Assembly: GCF_004367745.1 (NCBI RefSeq) | Contig: NZ_CP037993.1 | Coordinates: forward strand, 5,208,001 to 5,272,000 | Length of the DNA: 64,000 bases | Reading direction: 5' to 3' | From: Herbaspirillum huttiense | GTDB taxonomy: Bacteria; Pseudomonadota; Gammaproteobacteria; Burkholderiales; Burkholderiaceae_D | Notes under the pieces: generated by a model | The model's database searches: none | The model's input: only the letters and a program-made list of their open reading frames with translations | What the model was told of the DNA's origin: nothing | In this document: positions 36,700 through 46,008 of the stretch, piece after piece | How positions within the stretch are numbered: position 1 is the stretch's first letter | Layout: every line of letters begins with the position of its first letter | Position numbers and translations under genes: made by a program

Positions 36700-36870
36700 T
36701 TCCAATTTTCTCCTTGGCCCTGAACGATACCTCAATGGTGCGTATTGCGCCGGGAACGCCGATGGCGCCAAGGCCTTCCAATGTTGGAAGGAGGCTATGC
36801 GCCATCAGCAACGGAGCTTTGATATACGGAGATGCATGCATCATTCCTGCATGCTTGCCAGCAGTCACGC

Positions 36871-37458
36871 CTAAAGTACAACCCCGCCCTCCTCATTCCA
36901 CCTCCGCACAATCCGCTGAAAGAACATGCTGTTGGGCAGCTGCAAAGTTGTCTTCGCTTCCTGCTCCTGCCCTTCCTCCAGCAAGGTGGTATAGACCAGA
37001 TTGATATCCAGCACGCGCCCCTTCACGCCGGGCTTGTCGCCGCCCTCCAGCACCTCGATCAGATCCCCCACGCGGAACGGGATGGTGGTGAAGATCAGGA
37101 TGGCGCAAAACAGATTGGACAACACGCTCCACACCGCAAAGAAAGCCACCGCACCCACAGCAGCAAACCCGGTGAACGCAGACCACAGCACCGCTCCGGA
37201 CACACCCATGCGCTCCAGCGCCCACAGCATGGCACCGCCATAGATGAAAAATCCCAGTACCCGCTGCGTGAGCATGACGGCCGTGGCCGGCAGTCCGTAA
37301 GTCCGCGCGATCCTGGCCATCACGCTTCGGGCCACCCGCATGATGGCCAGCGCCAGCAGGAAGATCAGGACCACCTCCGTCGCCGGCACGAGCACGTCGA
37401 ACCAGTCGGCCATCCATTGCGGCAGGTTATCGTGGATGGACTGCAATACTCTGTTCAT
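36871..37458 (-). CDS. Small MscS-family mechanosensitive channel
   Basis: A 195-residue protein with about three N-terminal spans and the pore-lining helix and beta-domain of MscS: SAFTGFAAVGAVAFFAVWSVLSN followed by FRVGDLIEVLEGGDKPGVKG and YTTLLEEGQEQEAKTTLQLPNSMFFQR. It is shorter than E. coli MscS because the C-terminal alpha/beta domain is lacking, which is common in small YnaI/YbdG-like homologues of proteobacteria. It probably releases solutes on osmotic downshift. It is a separate gene ahead of the czc operon. Confidence 0.85.
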   Translation of the reverse strand: MNRVLQSIHDNLPQWMADWFDVLVPATEVVLIFLLALAIMRVARSVMARIARTYGLPATAVMLTQRVLGFFIYGGAMLWALERMGVSGAVLWSAFTGFAAVGAVAFFAVWSVLSNLFCAILIFTTIPFRVGDLIEVLEGGDKPGVKGRVLDINLVYTTLLEEGQEQEAKTTLQLPNSMFFQRIVRRWNEEGGVVL

Positions 37459-37635
37459 TCATTTCCTCTTGAAAATCACTTTGACGATGCGTTTCCGATC
37501 ATGCACCGACACCCCACATGAAGAAAAAGTGCCCTGAACATCCATCGTGATCCGGCAACGTCGAAACAGCGCACAGAGTAAACCAGTTTCAACGGAAAAA
37601 CTGACTTCGTTACATCAGCGGACAAAGCCCCTGAT

Positions 37636-37664
37636 AAAAAAAGGAGAGCCATCGCAGGCCCTCC
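37636..37664 (-). terminator. Intrinsic terminator of the czc operon
   Basis: On the minus strand GGAGGGCC, a six-base loop and GGCTCTCC form an 8-bp stem with one G-T pair, followed by seven T residues. It lies 42 bases after the czcA stop. Confidence 0.85.
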
Positions 37665-37705
37665 TTCCCGTCAGCGCGCCCCCTGCTGATGAAGAGTTGA
37701 CGCCC

Positions 37706-40700
37706 TCATTCTGCCCCCCTCCTCTTCCGCCAAAATCCAACCCGGCGCACCACGCCCTCTTCATCCCCCGCATGCGCCAGCCGGTACAGCAGCGGCAGCA
37801 CCAGCAAGGTCAGCGCCGTAGAGGACAGGATGCCGCCGATGACCACAGTAGCCAGCGGACGCTGCACTTCGGCACCAGTACCGGTCGCCAGCGCCATCGG
37901 CACGAAGCCCAGCGAAGCCACCAGCGCCGTCATCAGCACCGGACGCAAGCGGGTCATGGCCCCCTCGTGAATGGCCACATCCAGCGACCGCCCCTCTTCA
38001 CGCAGACTGCGGATGAAGGAGATCATCACCAGCCCGTTGAGCACCGCCACCCCGGACAGCGCGATGAAGCCCACCGCCGCCGAGATCGACATCGGGATGT
38101 CGCGCAAGGCCAGCGCGAGAATGCCGCCGGTCAGCGCAAACGGAATGCCGGTAAACACTAGCAAGCCATCCTTGACGTTGCCAAACATGGCAAACAACAA
38201 CACGAACACCATCAGCAAGGCCACGGGAATGACGATCTGCAGACGCTGCGTGGCCGATTGCAGGTTCTCGAACTGGCCGCCCCAGGTGGTCCAGTAACCG
38301 GTCGGAATCCTGACTTCGGACTGCAACTGGCGCTCGGCATCGGCCACGAAACCACCCAGGTCCCGTCCGCGCACGTTGGCGCTGACCACGATGCGGCGCT
38401 TGCCATCTTCGCGGCTGATCTGGTTGGGACCCGGCGCGATGTTGAGCGTGGCGACCTCACCCAGCGGAACGTAACTGGTACGCTGCGCGCCCTCCTGCAG
38501 CGGCAAGGCCACCGGCAGGCGGCGGATGGCTTCCAGATCCGTGCGGGCCTGATCAGGCAGGCGCACCACGATGGCGAAGCGACGGTCGCCCTGGAACAGC
38601 GTTCCGGCTTCCTTGCCGCCGATGGCGGTGGCGATGGTGTCCTGGATGTCCGAGACATTGAGTCCATAGCGCGCCGTCTTCTGGCGATCGATGTCCACCG
38701 TCAGCATCGGCAGGCCGGTGGTCTGTTCGATCTTGACTTCGGTGGCACCGGGGATCTTCTCCAGCACTGCCGATATCCTGGCCGCCGTCTCGTTGAGCAC
38801 CTTCATGTCATCACCAAAGACCTTCACCGCAACGTCACTGCGCACGCCCGAGATCAGCTCGTTGAAGCGCAGCTGGATGGGTTGCGAGAACTCGTAGCTG
38901 TTGCCCGGGATCTTTTCCACTTCGGACTGGATCGCGGCCAGCAACTCTTCGTGTGTCTTTCTCGGCTGGGGCCACTGGTCCTGCGGCTTGAGCATGATGT
39001 AGCCATCCGAGATGTTCGGCGGCATCGGATCGGAGGCCACTTCGGCCGTGCCGGTGCGGGCGAACACGCGTTCGATCTCGGGGAATGTCTGCTTCAGCGT
39101 GCGCTCGATCTGCTTTTGCATCTCGAGCGACTGGCTCAGGCTGGTACCGGGAATGCGCAGCGCCTGCACCGCCATGTCACCTTCGTTCAAACTTGGTACA
39201 AACTCCGTTCCCAGGCGCGTAGCCACTGCACCGCACACCACGATCAGGGCCCCGGCAAAGGTCAGCACCACGGCCTTGTTGTCCATGATGCGCTTGAGCA
39301 TCGGCTCATACAGGCGCTTGGCCCAGGCCATCATGACGTTCTCCTTCTCCGCGACGCGCTCGCCGATGAAGAGGGCGATGGCGGCGGGAATGAAGGTGAC
39401 CGACAGAATCATCGCGCCGACCAGCGCCGCCACGACGGTAAAGGCCATCGGCGTGAACATCTTGCCCTCGACGCCGGTGAGCGCAAACATCGGCAGATAC
39501 ACGATCATGATGATGAGCTGGCCGAACAGCAGCGGGCGGCGCGCCTCCCTGGCCGCAGCGAAGACCTCATGGAAGCGCTCGCTGCGGGTGAGCGTGCGCC
39601 CATGATGCTGCTGCGCATGGGCCAGCCTGCGCACGCAGTTTTCCACGATCACCACCGCGCCATCGATGATGATGCCGAAGTCCAGTGCGCCCAGACTGAG
39701 CAGGTTGGCACTCACCTTGTTGGAGACCATCCCGGTGAAGGTGAACAGCATCGCCAGCGGAATCACGGTGGCCGTGATGATGGCCGCGCGGATGTTGCCG
39801 AGGAAGATGAACAACACCGCCACTACCAGCAAGGCTCCTTCGACCAGGTTCTTCTTGACGGTGGCGATGGCCTTGTCGACCAGTACGGTGCGGTCATACA
39901 CGGTCACCGCCTCCACGCCCTGAGGCAGGGTGCGATTGATCTCGCGCATCTTCTTGTCGACCGCCTGCGAGACCTTGCGGCTGTTTTCGCCGATCAGCAT
40001 GAACACGGTGCCGAGCACCACTTCGCGGCCATTCTCGGTGGCGGCACCGGTGCGCAGTTCCTGACCAATCCCCACCTCGGCCACATCGCGCACGCGGATC
40101 GGCACGCCCTTGACGTTGGCCAGGACGATGTTGCCGATGTCTTCCGTGGACCCCACCTGCCCCGGCGCGCGGATCAGGTATTGCTCGCCGCGCCGCTCGA
40201 TGTAGCCGGCACCGACGTTGTTGTTGTTCTTCTCCAGCGCCTTGACGACCGTGTCCATGGTCATGCCGTAGGAGGCCAGTTTCTCCGCTGAGGGTGCCAC
40301 CAGATACTCCCTGGCGAAGCCGCCGATGGTGTTGATCTCGGTGACGCCCGGCACCAGGCGCAATTGCGGCTTGATGACCCAGTCCTGGATCTCGCGCAGG
40401 TCGGTGGCGCTATAGGGCGTGCCATCGGCCTTGCGCGCATCCTCCCTGGCCTCTACCGTCCACAGGTAGATCTCGCCGAGGCCGGTGGAGATCGGGCCCA
40501 TGCCGGGATCGATGCCGGGGGGCAGTTGGCTTCTGGCCTGCTGGATGCGTTCATTGACCAGTTGCCGCGCGAAGTAAATGTCGGTGCCGTCCTTGAAGAT
40601 CACCGTCACCTGCGACAGGCCATAGCGCGAGAGCGAGCGCACCTGTTCCAGATGCGGCAGGCCCGACATGACGGTCTCGATCGGATAACTGATGCGCTGT

Positions 40701-40885
40701 TCGGTCTCCAGTGGTGAATAGCCGGGCGCGGCGGTATTGATCTGCACCTGCACGTTGGTAATGTCGGGGACGGCGTCGATGGGCAGCTTCTGGTAGCTGT
40801 AGACCCCGTACGCGCCCATGCCGAGCACCGCCAGCAGGACCAGCCATCGATGCTCGATGGCAAAGCGAATGATTCGTTCAAACAT
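37706..40885 (-). CDS. czcA: CzcA-type heavy-metal efflux RND pump
   Basis: A 1059-residue HME-RND inner-membrane proton antiporter. The diagnostic fourth-span motif reads DFGIIIDGAVVIVEN, the HME1 pattern of Co/Zn/Cd pumps. Other RND features are the N-terminal MFERIIRFAIEHRWLVLL, PIDAVPDITNVQVQ, two large periplasmic loops and twelve spans. It is the last gene of czcICBA, 29 bases after czcB, and is followed by a terminator. With CzcB and CzcC it forms the three-part complex that exports metal from periplasm or cytoplasm to the outside. Metal specificity is inferred from the motif. Confidence 0.92.
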   Translation of the reverse strand: MFERIIRFAIEHRWLVLLAVLGMGAYGVYSYQKLPIDAVPDITNVQVQINTAAPGYSPLETEQRISYPIETVMSGLPHLEQVRSLSRYGLSQVTVIFKDGTDIYFARQLVNERIQQARSQLPPGIDPGMGPISTGLGEIYLWTVEAREDARKADGTPYSATDLREIQDWVIKPQLRLVPGVTEINTIGGFAREYLVAPSAEKLASYGMTMDTVVKALEKNNNNVGAGYIERRGEQYLIRAPGQVGSTEDIGNIVLANVKGVPIRVRDVAEVGIGQELRTGAATENGREVVLGTVFMLIGENSRKVSQAVDKKMREINRTLPQGVEAVTVYDRTVLVDKAIATVKKNLVEGALLVVAVLFIFLGNIRAAIITATVIPLAMLFTFTGMVSNKVSANLLSLGALDFGIIIDGAVVIVENCVRRLAHAQQHHGRTLTRSERFHEVFAAAREARRPLLFGQLIIMIVYLPMFALTGVEGKMFTPMAFTVVAALVGAMILSVTFIPAAIALFIGERVAEKENVMMAWAKRLYEPMLKRIMDNKAVVLTFAGALIVVCGAVATRLGTEFVPSLNEGDMAVQALRIPGTSLSQSLEMQKQIERTLKQTFPEIERVFARTGTAEVASDPMPPNISDGYIMLKPQDQWPQPRKTHEELLAAIQSEVEKIPGNSYEFSQPIQLRFNELISGVRSDVAVKVFGDDMKVLNETAARISAVLEKIPGATEVKIEQTTGLPMLTVDIDRQKTARYGLNVSDIQDTIATAIGGKEAGTLFQGDRRFAIVVRLPDQARTDLEAIRRLPVALPLQEGAQRTSYVPLGEVATLNIAPGPNQISREDGKRRIVVSANVRGRDLGGFVADAERQLQSEVRIPTGYWTTWGGQFENLQSATQRLQIVIPVALLMVFVLLFAMFGNVKDGLLVFTGIPFALTGGILALALRDIPMSISAAVGFIALSGVAVLNGLVMISFIRSLREEGRSLDVAIHEGAMTRLRPVLMTALVASLGFVPMALATGTGAEVQRPLATVVIGGILSSTALTLLVLPLLYRLAHAGDEEGVVRRVGFWRKRRGAE

Positions 40886-40914
40886 GATTGTCGTCTTTCC
40901 TGAAATCGCGCTGG

Positions 40915-42207
40915 TCAGTGGCTGTGCTCGGCGGAACCCTTGCCCAGTTCAGCCTTGATGGCGAAGCTGCCGGTGGCGGCATAGCCGGTGCCGGCATCGA
41001 GGCCGGAGGTGATTTCAACGGACTTGCCATCGGAGCGTCCCAGGCGTACTTCCTTGGCCACGAAGCCATCCGCATCACGGACGAACACCACGTTCCTGCC
41101 CTCGACGGTCTGGATGGCATCGGCTGCAACGGCCACCGGGACCTGCGTCTCGCCGGCGATCACCTCGACATTGACGAACAGGCCGGGACGCCAGAGATCG
41201 CCGGTATTGGGCAACACCACATGGGCCTTGGCCGTGCGGCTCTGTTCGCCGATCAGGGAGCCGACGTAGGAGATCTTGCCTTCGGCACTGGCATCGAAGG
41301 CGGTGGCGCGCACCACCACCTTCTCGCCGACCCGGACCACCTGCATGTCCTTGGGCGAGACGATGATCTCGGCCCAGACACTGGAGAGATCGGAGATCAG
41401 GAAGGCATTGGCATCCTCGCGCACGGCCTCGCCCAGGCCGAGGTGCTTCTCGACGACGATGCCGTCGAAGGGCGCGCGAATTTCATAGCGGTTGAGGTTG
41501 CCGGACGATGTGCCCGTGGCACCGATGGCCCGCAGCTTCTGCTGCGCATTGCGCACCGCCACCTCGGCCTCGCGCAGCGCGGCTTGTGCTTGCAGATAAT
41601 CCTGTTCGGCAGAAATCTTCTGTTCCCACAGGTGCTTCTCGCGCTGATACGCGCTGCGGGCCAGCGACAGGCGCTGTTCTGCATTGAGCAGGTCGGAGCG
41701 CTGCTCGGAGACGGCACTGCTGCTGATGACCGCCAGTACCTGGCCTTTCTTGACCTTCTGGCCCAGATTGGCCGAGACCGATTCGACGATGCCGGCGACC
41801 TGCGGCACCACGTGCGCAGTGCGATCTTCATTGAAGCGGATCTCGCCCGGCAACTGCACGGTGGACCTGATCTGCAGGGGACCGGCCGTGTCGACCCGGA
41901 TGCCGGCGGCGGCAATCTGCTCCTTGCTCAGGGCGATCTTTCCTTCTTCCTTGTGCTCACCTTCCTTGTGCTCACCTTCCTTGTGCTCACCTTCCTTGTG
42001 CTCGTCGTCCTTGTCGTCATCATGCGCAGTCTTGTCCTTGTGACCGCCCTCTTCACGATGCTCGCCATCTTCCTGATGAGCGTCCGGCCTGGCGTTGCTG
42101 ACCTGAGCGGAGTTGCCCTTCATCAGGATGATTCCCGACACGAGCGCTGCAATGGCGATGATCGCCGCGATGGTGAATATCTGCTTCTTTGTCATGGTTG
42201 TTCTCAC
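40915..42207 (-). CDS. czcB: CzcB-type periplasmic adaptor with His-rich N-terminal region
   Basis: A 430-residue membrane-fusion protein with an N-terminal membrane anchor (about residues 8-28), then a His/Asp/Glu/Lys-rich linker (about 42-95) with four HKEGE-type repeats, then barrel-sandwich and beta-barrel domains (PGEIRFNEDRTAHVVPQVAG, VRAPFDGIVVEKHLGLG). It links CzcA with the outer-membrane factor CzcC; CzcB also binds metal in some systems. The repeats come from a 15-base DNA repeat (41948-42003). The stop of czcC overlaps the start by four bases. Confidence 0.92.
   Translation of the reverse strand: MRTTMTKKQIFTIAAIIAIAALVSGIILMKGNSAQVSNARPDAHQEDGEHREEGGHKDKTAHDDDKDDEHKEGEHKEGEHKEGEHKEEGKIALSKEQIAAAGIRVDTAGPLQIRSTVQLPGEIRFNEDRTAHVVPQVAGIVESVSANLGQKVKKGQVLAVISSSAVSEQRSDLLNAEQRLSLARSAYQREKHLWEQKISAEQDYLQAQAALREAEVAVRNAQQKLRAIGATGTSSGNLNRYEIRAPFDGIVVEKHLGLGEAVREDANAFLISDLSSVWAEIIVSPKDMQVVRVGEKVVVRATAFDASAEGKISYVGSLIGEQSRTAKAHVVLPNTGDLWRPGLFVNVEVIAGETQVPVAVAADAIQTVEGRNVVFVRDADGFVAKEVRLGRSDGKSVEITSGLDAGTGYAATGSFAIKAELGKGSAEHSH
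41948..42003 (-). repeat. 15-base tandem repeat coding for the metal-binding linker of CzcB
   Basis: The unit CTCACCTTCCTTGTG occurs three times in a row with a partial fourth copy (CTCGTCGTCCTTGTC follows). On the coding strand it gives HKEGE units. It is a short in-frame tandem repeat and could vary in number between strains, changing the number of metal-ligand histidines. Confidence 0.75.
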
Positions 42208-43490
42208 TCTGCTGGAAGGGTCTCGATGCCGGCCAGACGATCAAGATCGGCGGCGGCCTGGAAGGCGGTGGACAGGGCTTTCCAGTACTGCGCCTTGGCC
42301 TGGAAATAGGTGCGCTGGGCGTCAAGGACGTCCAGATAAGCGAACTTGCCTGCTTCAAATCCGGTACGGGCGGCCTGGTAGGCCAATTGCGCGGCCGGAA
42401 CGATGTCGTTGCGCAAGGCCGTGGCCTCTTCCCTGGCATTGCGCAACCGCTCGAAGCCCTGTGCGGCCTCGCCCTGCATTTGCACCTCGGCGACCGCCAA
42501 GGCATCGCGTGCGATATCGACGCGCTTCAAGGCTTCCAGCTCATTGCCCTGGTTGCTGTCGAAGACCGGGATGGGCACAGAGAAACCCACCACCCACATG
42601 TTGCGGGCACTGGATTCATCGCGCTTGTTGCCCAGGGTCAGGCTCACATCGGGTGTGCGCTTGCTGGTCTCGATCCGGGCCAGCGCACGGCGGCGCTCGA
42701 CTTCAAGCCGGGCCAGGCGCACGGCCGGGCCATTGGCGACCTGTTCGGTCAGCTGTGCAATCGCCGGCAAAGGAGGCAGGGACTCGACGCCGCCTTCACT
42801 CAACTGAACGCGGTCATTGCCGCCGCCCCACAGCATCGCGAGGGTTCTCCGTGCGAGGAGCAGCTCGCTGTTGGCTTGACTGAGTTCCAGTTGTGCGCCG
42901 GACTGCGCCACCTGCGCCTTGGTCTGTTCGACGGGAGAAATCTTGCCTGCCGTGACGCGCCGACCCGTCATTTCGGCCGAGGTCTTGGCCAATCCGAGCA
43001 GTTCGCCGGCAAGACGCTGCCGCTCGGTGGCGACCATCACATCGACATACGCGGCCACCACGGCGGCGCGCAGTTCGCTGCGTTTGGCGGCATATTCCAG
43101 CACGGCCATGTCGCGGGCACGCTGCGCGGCCTCGATGCGGGCACCGCGCTTGCCTCCGAGTTCGATGGCTTGATTGATCTGGTAGGTCGTGGTGCGGCTG
43201 GATTTGCGGACATCCTCGATCAGTGCCGAGAATTCCGGATTGGGCCGGGCACCCGCTTGCAGGATGGTGGCCTCGACGGCCTCGATCTCTTTGCGGGCGG
43301 CGGCCAGCGTCTTGTTGTGGTCAAAGGCCAGGCTGATCGCGGCTTGCAGCGACAGCGGGCCAGCTTCCCGGTCCAGGCCGGATGCCGTGGCGGGCAGAAT
43401 GGATTGCGGGTTGGATTGCACGGGTGATTGCGCATGGCTGGAACTGGCCGCAAGCAGCGCCAGCCCCAGCGTGAAGCTGTGACGAAACAT
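42204..43490 (-). CDS. czcC: CzcC-type outer-membrane factor (TolC family)
   Basis: A 428-residue TolC-family protein with a signal peptide (LALLAASSSHAQ) and two repeats of the coiled-coil/barrel architecture: LQAAISLAFDHNKTLAAARKE and LARLEVERRRALARIETSKRTPDVSLTLG. It forms the outer-membrane exit channel for CzcAB. It overlaps czcB by four bases and is preceded by czcI. The order czcI-C-B-A is that of the Cupriavidus czc operon. Confidence 0.9.
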   Translation of the reverse strand: MFRHSFTLGLALLAASSSHAQSPVQSNPQSILPATASGLDREAGPLSLQAAISLAFDHNKTLAAARKEIEAVEATILQAGARPNPEFSALIEDVRKSSRTTTYQINQAIELGGKRGARIEAAQRARDMAVLEYAAKRSELRAAVVAAYVDVMVATERQRLAGELLGLAKTSAEMTGRRVTAGKISPVEQTKAQVAQSGAQLELSQANSELLLARRTLAMLWGGGNDRVQLSEGGVESLPPLPAIAQLTEQVANGPAVRLARLEVERRRALARIETSKRTPDVSLTLGNKRDESSARNMWVVGFSVPIPVFDSNQGNELEALKRVDIARDALAVAEVQMQGEAAQGFERLRNAREEATALRNDIVPAAQLAYQAARTGFEAGKFAYLDVLDAQRTYFQAKAQYWKALSTAFQAAADLDRLAGIETLPAE

Positions 43491-43559
43491 CGAATTCTCC
43501 GGTGATGAAAAGGGGAATTCGGCGAGAGCAGATGATGGGAAAGAAGTGTCCTCGCCGAC

Positions 43560-43922
43560 TCAGGCGGCGAGCAGCCAGTTGGGCTTGTCGGGCCCGTCGG
43601 CGATGTGGGAGGCAGGATGGGAAACGTGCTTGAAATGGGCTGATACACGCATGGCCAGCGGCGCGATGAGGAGCCTGCTGCCGGCCTGTACCGACTTCAT
43701 GGCGCAGAAGTGGCAGAGGGAACAATCCAGGTCGAGATCCCCTGCTTTGGATTCCTTGGAGTCCAAGGATTTCGCCTGCGCGTGCGTCTCGGCGGCGGGG
43801 TGGTCGTGATGTCCCAAGTGCGCCGGCGTACTCTCCTTTTCCGCCTGGCAATACGATGCCACGGCCGCCCAGGAGAGCTGCATCGGCAACAGGAAAGCAA
43901 GCAGGAGAATCAGTGCACGCAT
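43560..43922 (-). CDS. czcI: CzcI-like small periplasmic protein
   Basis: A 120-residue protein with a signal peptide (MRALILLLAFLLPMQLSWAA), a His-rich stretch (HLGHHDHPAAETHAQ) and a CSLCHFCAM cysteine/histidine motif, all as in CzcI/CopL-like leaders of czc operons. CzcI is thought to modulate metal-dependent expression or periplasmic metal handling. It is the first gene, 69 bases before czcC. The ATG at 43922 is chosen because the signal peptide starts there; a longer frame (to 44033) has no signal. The ribosome site is weak. Confidence 0.8.
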   Translation of the reverse strand: MRALILLLAFLLPMQLSWAAVASYCQAEKESTPAHLGHHDHPAAETHAQAKSLDSKESKAGDLDLDCSLCHFCAMKSVQAGSRLLIAPLAMRVSAHFKHVSHPASHIADGPDKPNWLLAA

Positions 43923-44301
43923 GGTGGAAATGAGAAATGGCGACCAGCCAGTCCGGTCGGCAGCCACGGGACGGGGAGGCGACGCTGGCAAGAAGCGGGG
44001 GCGATTATGCACCGTCGTACAGCGACGCGTCAAAGGACTTGCGCTGTGCGGGGCGGCATCGGCTGGCCCGGACGCGTGGTTTCCGGGAATGAATTCTAAG
44101 AAGCGGGTAGAGACAGAAAGATTGCCGAGTCATTACAGCGCTGTAATGACTTCGGCCAGGCTGGCCTTGCATCAGCAAGGCTGATCGGCTGAATCTGCAG
44201 GACCGATTTGCACGACCGTGAGTCGACTCTCTAGTATCCGTGCATGGCCTCCTGCGAGGAGGAATGCGGCATCTTCACAAGCACTCCATGAAAGACACAC
44301 G
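43923..44301. promoter_or_regulatory. Divergent region czcI / quinone oxidoreductase with 22-bp palindrome
   Basis: This 379-base region lies between two divergent genes. It holds a perfect 22-bp palindrome at 44129-44150 (GTCATTACAGC followed by its reverse complement). The core ATTACA-GCGC-TGTAAT resembles the dyads recognised by heavy-metal response regulators of the CopR/CzcR/IrlR group. No regulator gene of that type is adjacent. The site is 207 bases before czcI and 152 before the oxidoreductase. Confidence 0.65.
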
Positions 44302-45231
44302 ATGAATACGCAAGCCATCCGCTATCACCAGTATGGCCCGCCCGATGTCATGGCCCTGGAAGCCATTGCGCAGTTCCCGCTGGAACCGGGGCAGGTCCGC
44401 GTCAGCCTGCGAGCAGCGGGCGTGGCACCGCTGGATGCCAAGCTGCGCGCGGGCCTGCTGCAAGCTCAGCTGGCGTTGACGCTGCCCAAGGTACCGGGCC
44501 GCGACGGTGCCGGCGTGATCGTTGAATCGCGGGCGGAGGGTCTCGCTGTCGGTGAGCCCGTGTGCGTGATGGCCGACATGTTCGGCCAGGGCAGCTACGC
44601 CGACAGCATCGTTGTGCCGGCCGCGCGCGTGGTCAGGCAGCCGTCCACGCTCTCGACCAGACAGGCAGCCGCCTTGTTGCAGCCCGGTGCCAGTGCCTGG
44701 ATCCCCATCGTCAAGACGGCGCAGGTGCGCAGCGGGATGAAGGTACTGGTGCACGCCGGGTCGGGTGCAGTGGGGAGTCTGATGATCCAGCTGGCGCTGC
44801 ATCTGGGGGCCGAGGTCTGGGCGACCTGCAGCAGCGCCAACCGGGACGACGTCCTGGCACTGGGCGCGACCGGCGTCATTGCTTATGACAAGGAGGATTT
44901 TTCGGCGCTGCGCGGAGTGGATGTCGTCTTCGACCTGGTGGGCGGGGACACCCACGACCGTTCCTATCCGGTGCTCAAGCCGGGCGGCCAGCTGGTCTGG
45001 CTGGTCGCGGCACCGATCCGGGAGCGCGGCGAGGAATTCAAGGTGCGCGTGGTCCGCGCGATGATTGATGATGCCCCGGAGTGCCTGCACGCGGTGGCGA
45101 AGCTGGCAGAGGAACGCGTATGGGTGCCGACGGTCGGCCAGTGCTTCCCGCTGGCCGAAGCTGCCCGCGCGCATGCCTTGCTGGAGTCAGGCAAGGCAGC
45201 GCGCGGCCGGATCGTGCTGGATATCCCCTGA
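44302..45231 (+). CDS. Zinc-independent alcohol dehydrogenase / quinone oxidoreductase (MDR)
   Basis: A 309-residue medium-chain dehydrogenase of the quinone-oxidoreductase (QOR) type: N-terminal GroES-like domain (YHQYGPPDVMALEAI), the NADPH-binding motif HAGSGAVGSLMIQLAL and a C-terminal FPLAEAARAHALLESGKAARGRIVL block. It lacks the structural-zinc cysteines, as QOR members do. It reduces quinones or alpha,beta-unsaturated carbonyls with NADPH. The ATG at 44302 is supported by the family start. It is divergent from czc and may be induced by the same stress (inference). Confidence 0.85.
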   Translation: MNTQAIRYHQYGPPDVMALEAIAQFPLEPGQVRVSLRAAGVAPLDAKLRAGLLQAQLALTLPKVPGRDGAGVIVESRAEGLAVGEPVCVMADMFGQGSYADSIVVPAARVVRQPSTLSTRQAAALLQPGASAWIPIVKTAQVRSGMKVLVHAGSGAVGSLMIQLALHLGAEVWATCSSANRDDVLALGATGVIAYDKEDFSALRGVDVVFDLVGGDTHDRSYPVLKPGGQLVWLVAAPIRERGEEFKVRVVRAMIDDAPECLHAVAKLAEERVWVPTVGQCFPLAEAARAHALLESGKAARGRIVLDIP

Positions 45232-45259
45232 TTCAAACATGGGGGCGGAATGTTTGAAT
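45231..45259 (+). terminator. AT-rich hairpin after the oxidoreductase gene
   Basis: ATTCAAACAT, a nine-base GC-rich loop and ATGTTTGAAT form a perfect 10-bp stem just behind the stop codon. The following T-run is short (TT), so it is a weak terminator candidate. Confidence 0.5.
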
Positions 45260-45281
45260 TTCCGCCAGGGTCGCCCTCCGA

Positions 45282-45869
45282 TCAGCGCGCAGCTTGACCG
45301 GTCTGTTCCGCAAAGGGCAGCGCGCCATCGCCGTGGCGCACATGGAAGACATTCAGGGTCATTGCCACCAGGGAGTAGTAACCCAACAAACCCACGAGAT
45401 TGACCAGCACCTCGATGCCGAAACGCTGTTCGGCTTCCCGGTACAAGGGGTCGGAAATGCGTTTGGTCTCGTAGAGTTCCTCTACCAATTCCCAGATCAT
45501 CTGTTCATCACGCGCAGCGAAGTCGGGGCGCTGGCCGCGCCGGATCCGTTCGACGTTGGCCGCGTCCAGTCCCGCTTCGATCCCGATCGGATGGTGGATC
45601 TGCCATTCGGCCTGGGCTTGCCACCTGGCGGCGGTACACAGGATGGCCAGTTCCGACAGGGACAAGGGCAGCTGCGTGTGATAGCGGCAGAATGCGCCCA
45701 GCTTCTGCGCATGCTGGGCCAGTTCGGGACTGTGGATCCAGGACAGGAAGGGACCGGCGAGGTTGCCGCGCGGGCCCTTCAGGATATCGTCCAGGACTTC
45801 CTTTTGTGCCGGCGTGGCGCTGGAGACGTCGACGGCGGGGAGACGGGGCTGGCTCGTGTCTTGCTGCAT
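45282..45869 (-). CDS. Carboxymuconolactone decarboxylase-family protein
   Basis: A 195-residue AhpD-like helical protein of the CMD family: LPLSLSELAILCTAARW followed by EWQIHHPIGIEAGL, a position where catalytic Glu/His pairs are found in this family, and the later GYYSLVAMTLNVF. The CXXC of AhpD peroxidases is missing (only one Cys), so a peroxidase role is unlikely. The ATG at 45869 follows AAGGA. It stands alone and convergent to the oxidoreductase gene. The substrate is unknown. Confidence 0.78.
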   Translation of the reverse strand: MQQDTSQPRLPAVDVSSATPAQKEVLDDILKGPRGNLAGPFLSWIHSPELAQHAQKLGAFCRYHTQLPLSLSELAILCTAARWQAQAEWQIHHPIGIEAGLDAANVERIRRGQRPDFAARDEQMIWELVEELYETKRISDPLYREAEQRFGIEVLVNLVGLLGYYSLVAMTLNVFHVRHGDGALPFAEQTGQAAR

Positions 45870-46008
45870 GGGCTTCCTTGGCAAAGGCGGGAGTGACGGA
45901 AACGAGCATGATAACGCCCGATCCGGCTGCGGGGCACCAGCCTAGTGTGCAGCTCATCTTGCCCGCCGTCTCTCCACGCCCGACTATGTTCTGCGAGGGC
46001 GCAATGGC

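Noticed and set aside
37547..38161. Plus-strand open frame across the czc terminator and czcA 3' end
   Set aside because: Runs through an intrinsic terminator and is antisense to czcA; His/Gln/Arg-rich shadow frame.
38258..40291. Long plus-strand open frame (677 codons) opposite czcA
   Set aside because: Shadow of the codon bias of czcA; no start signal and no recognisable domain.
41940..42050. Possible CRISPR-like array from repeated 15-base units
   Set aside because: Units are contiguous with no spacers and code for HKEGE repeats in frame within czcB.
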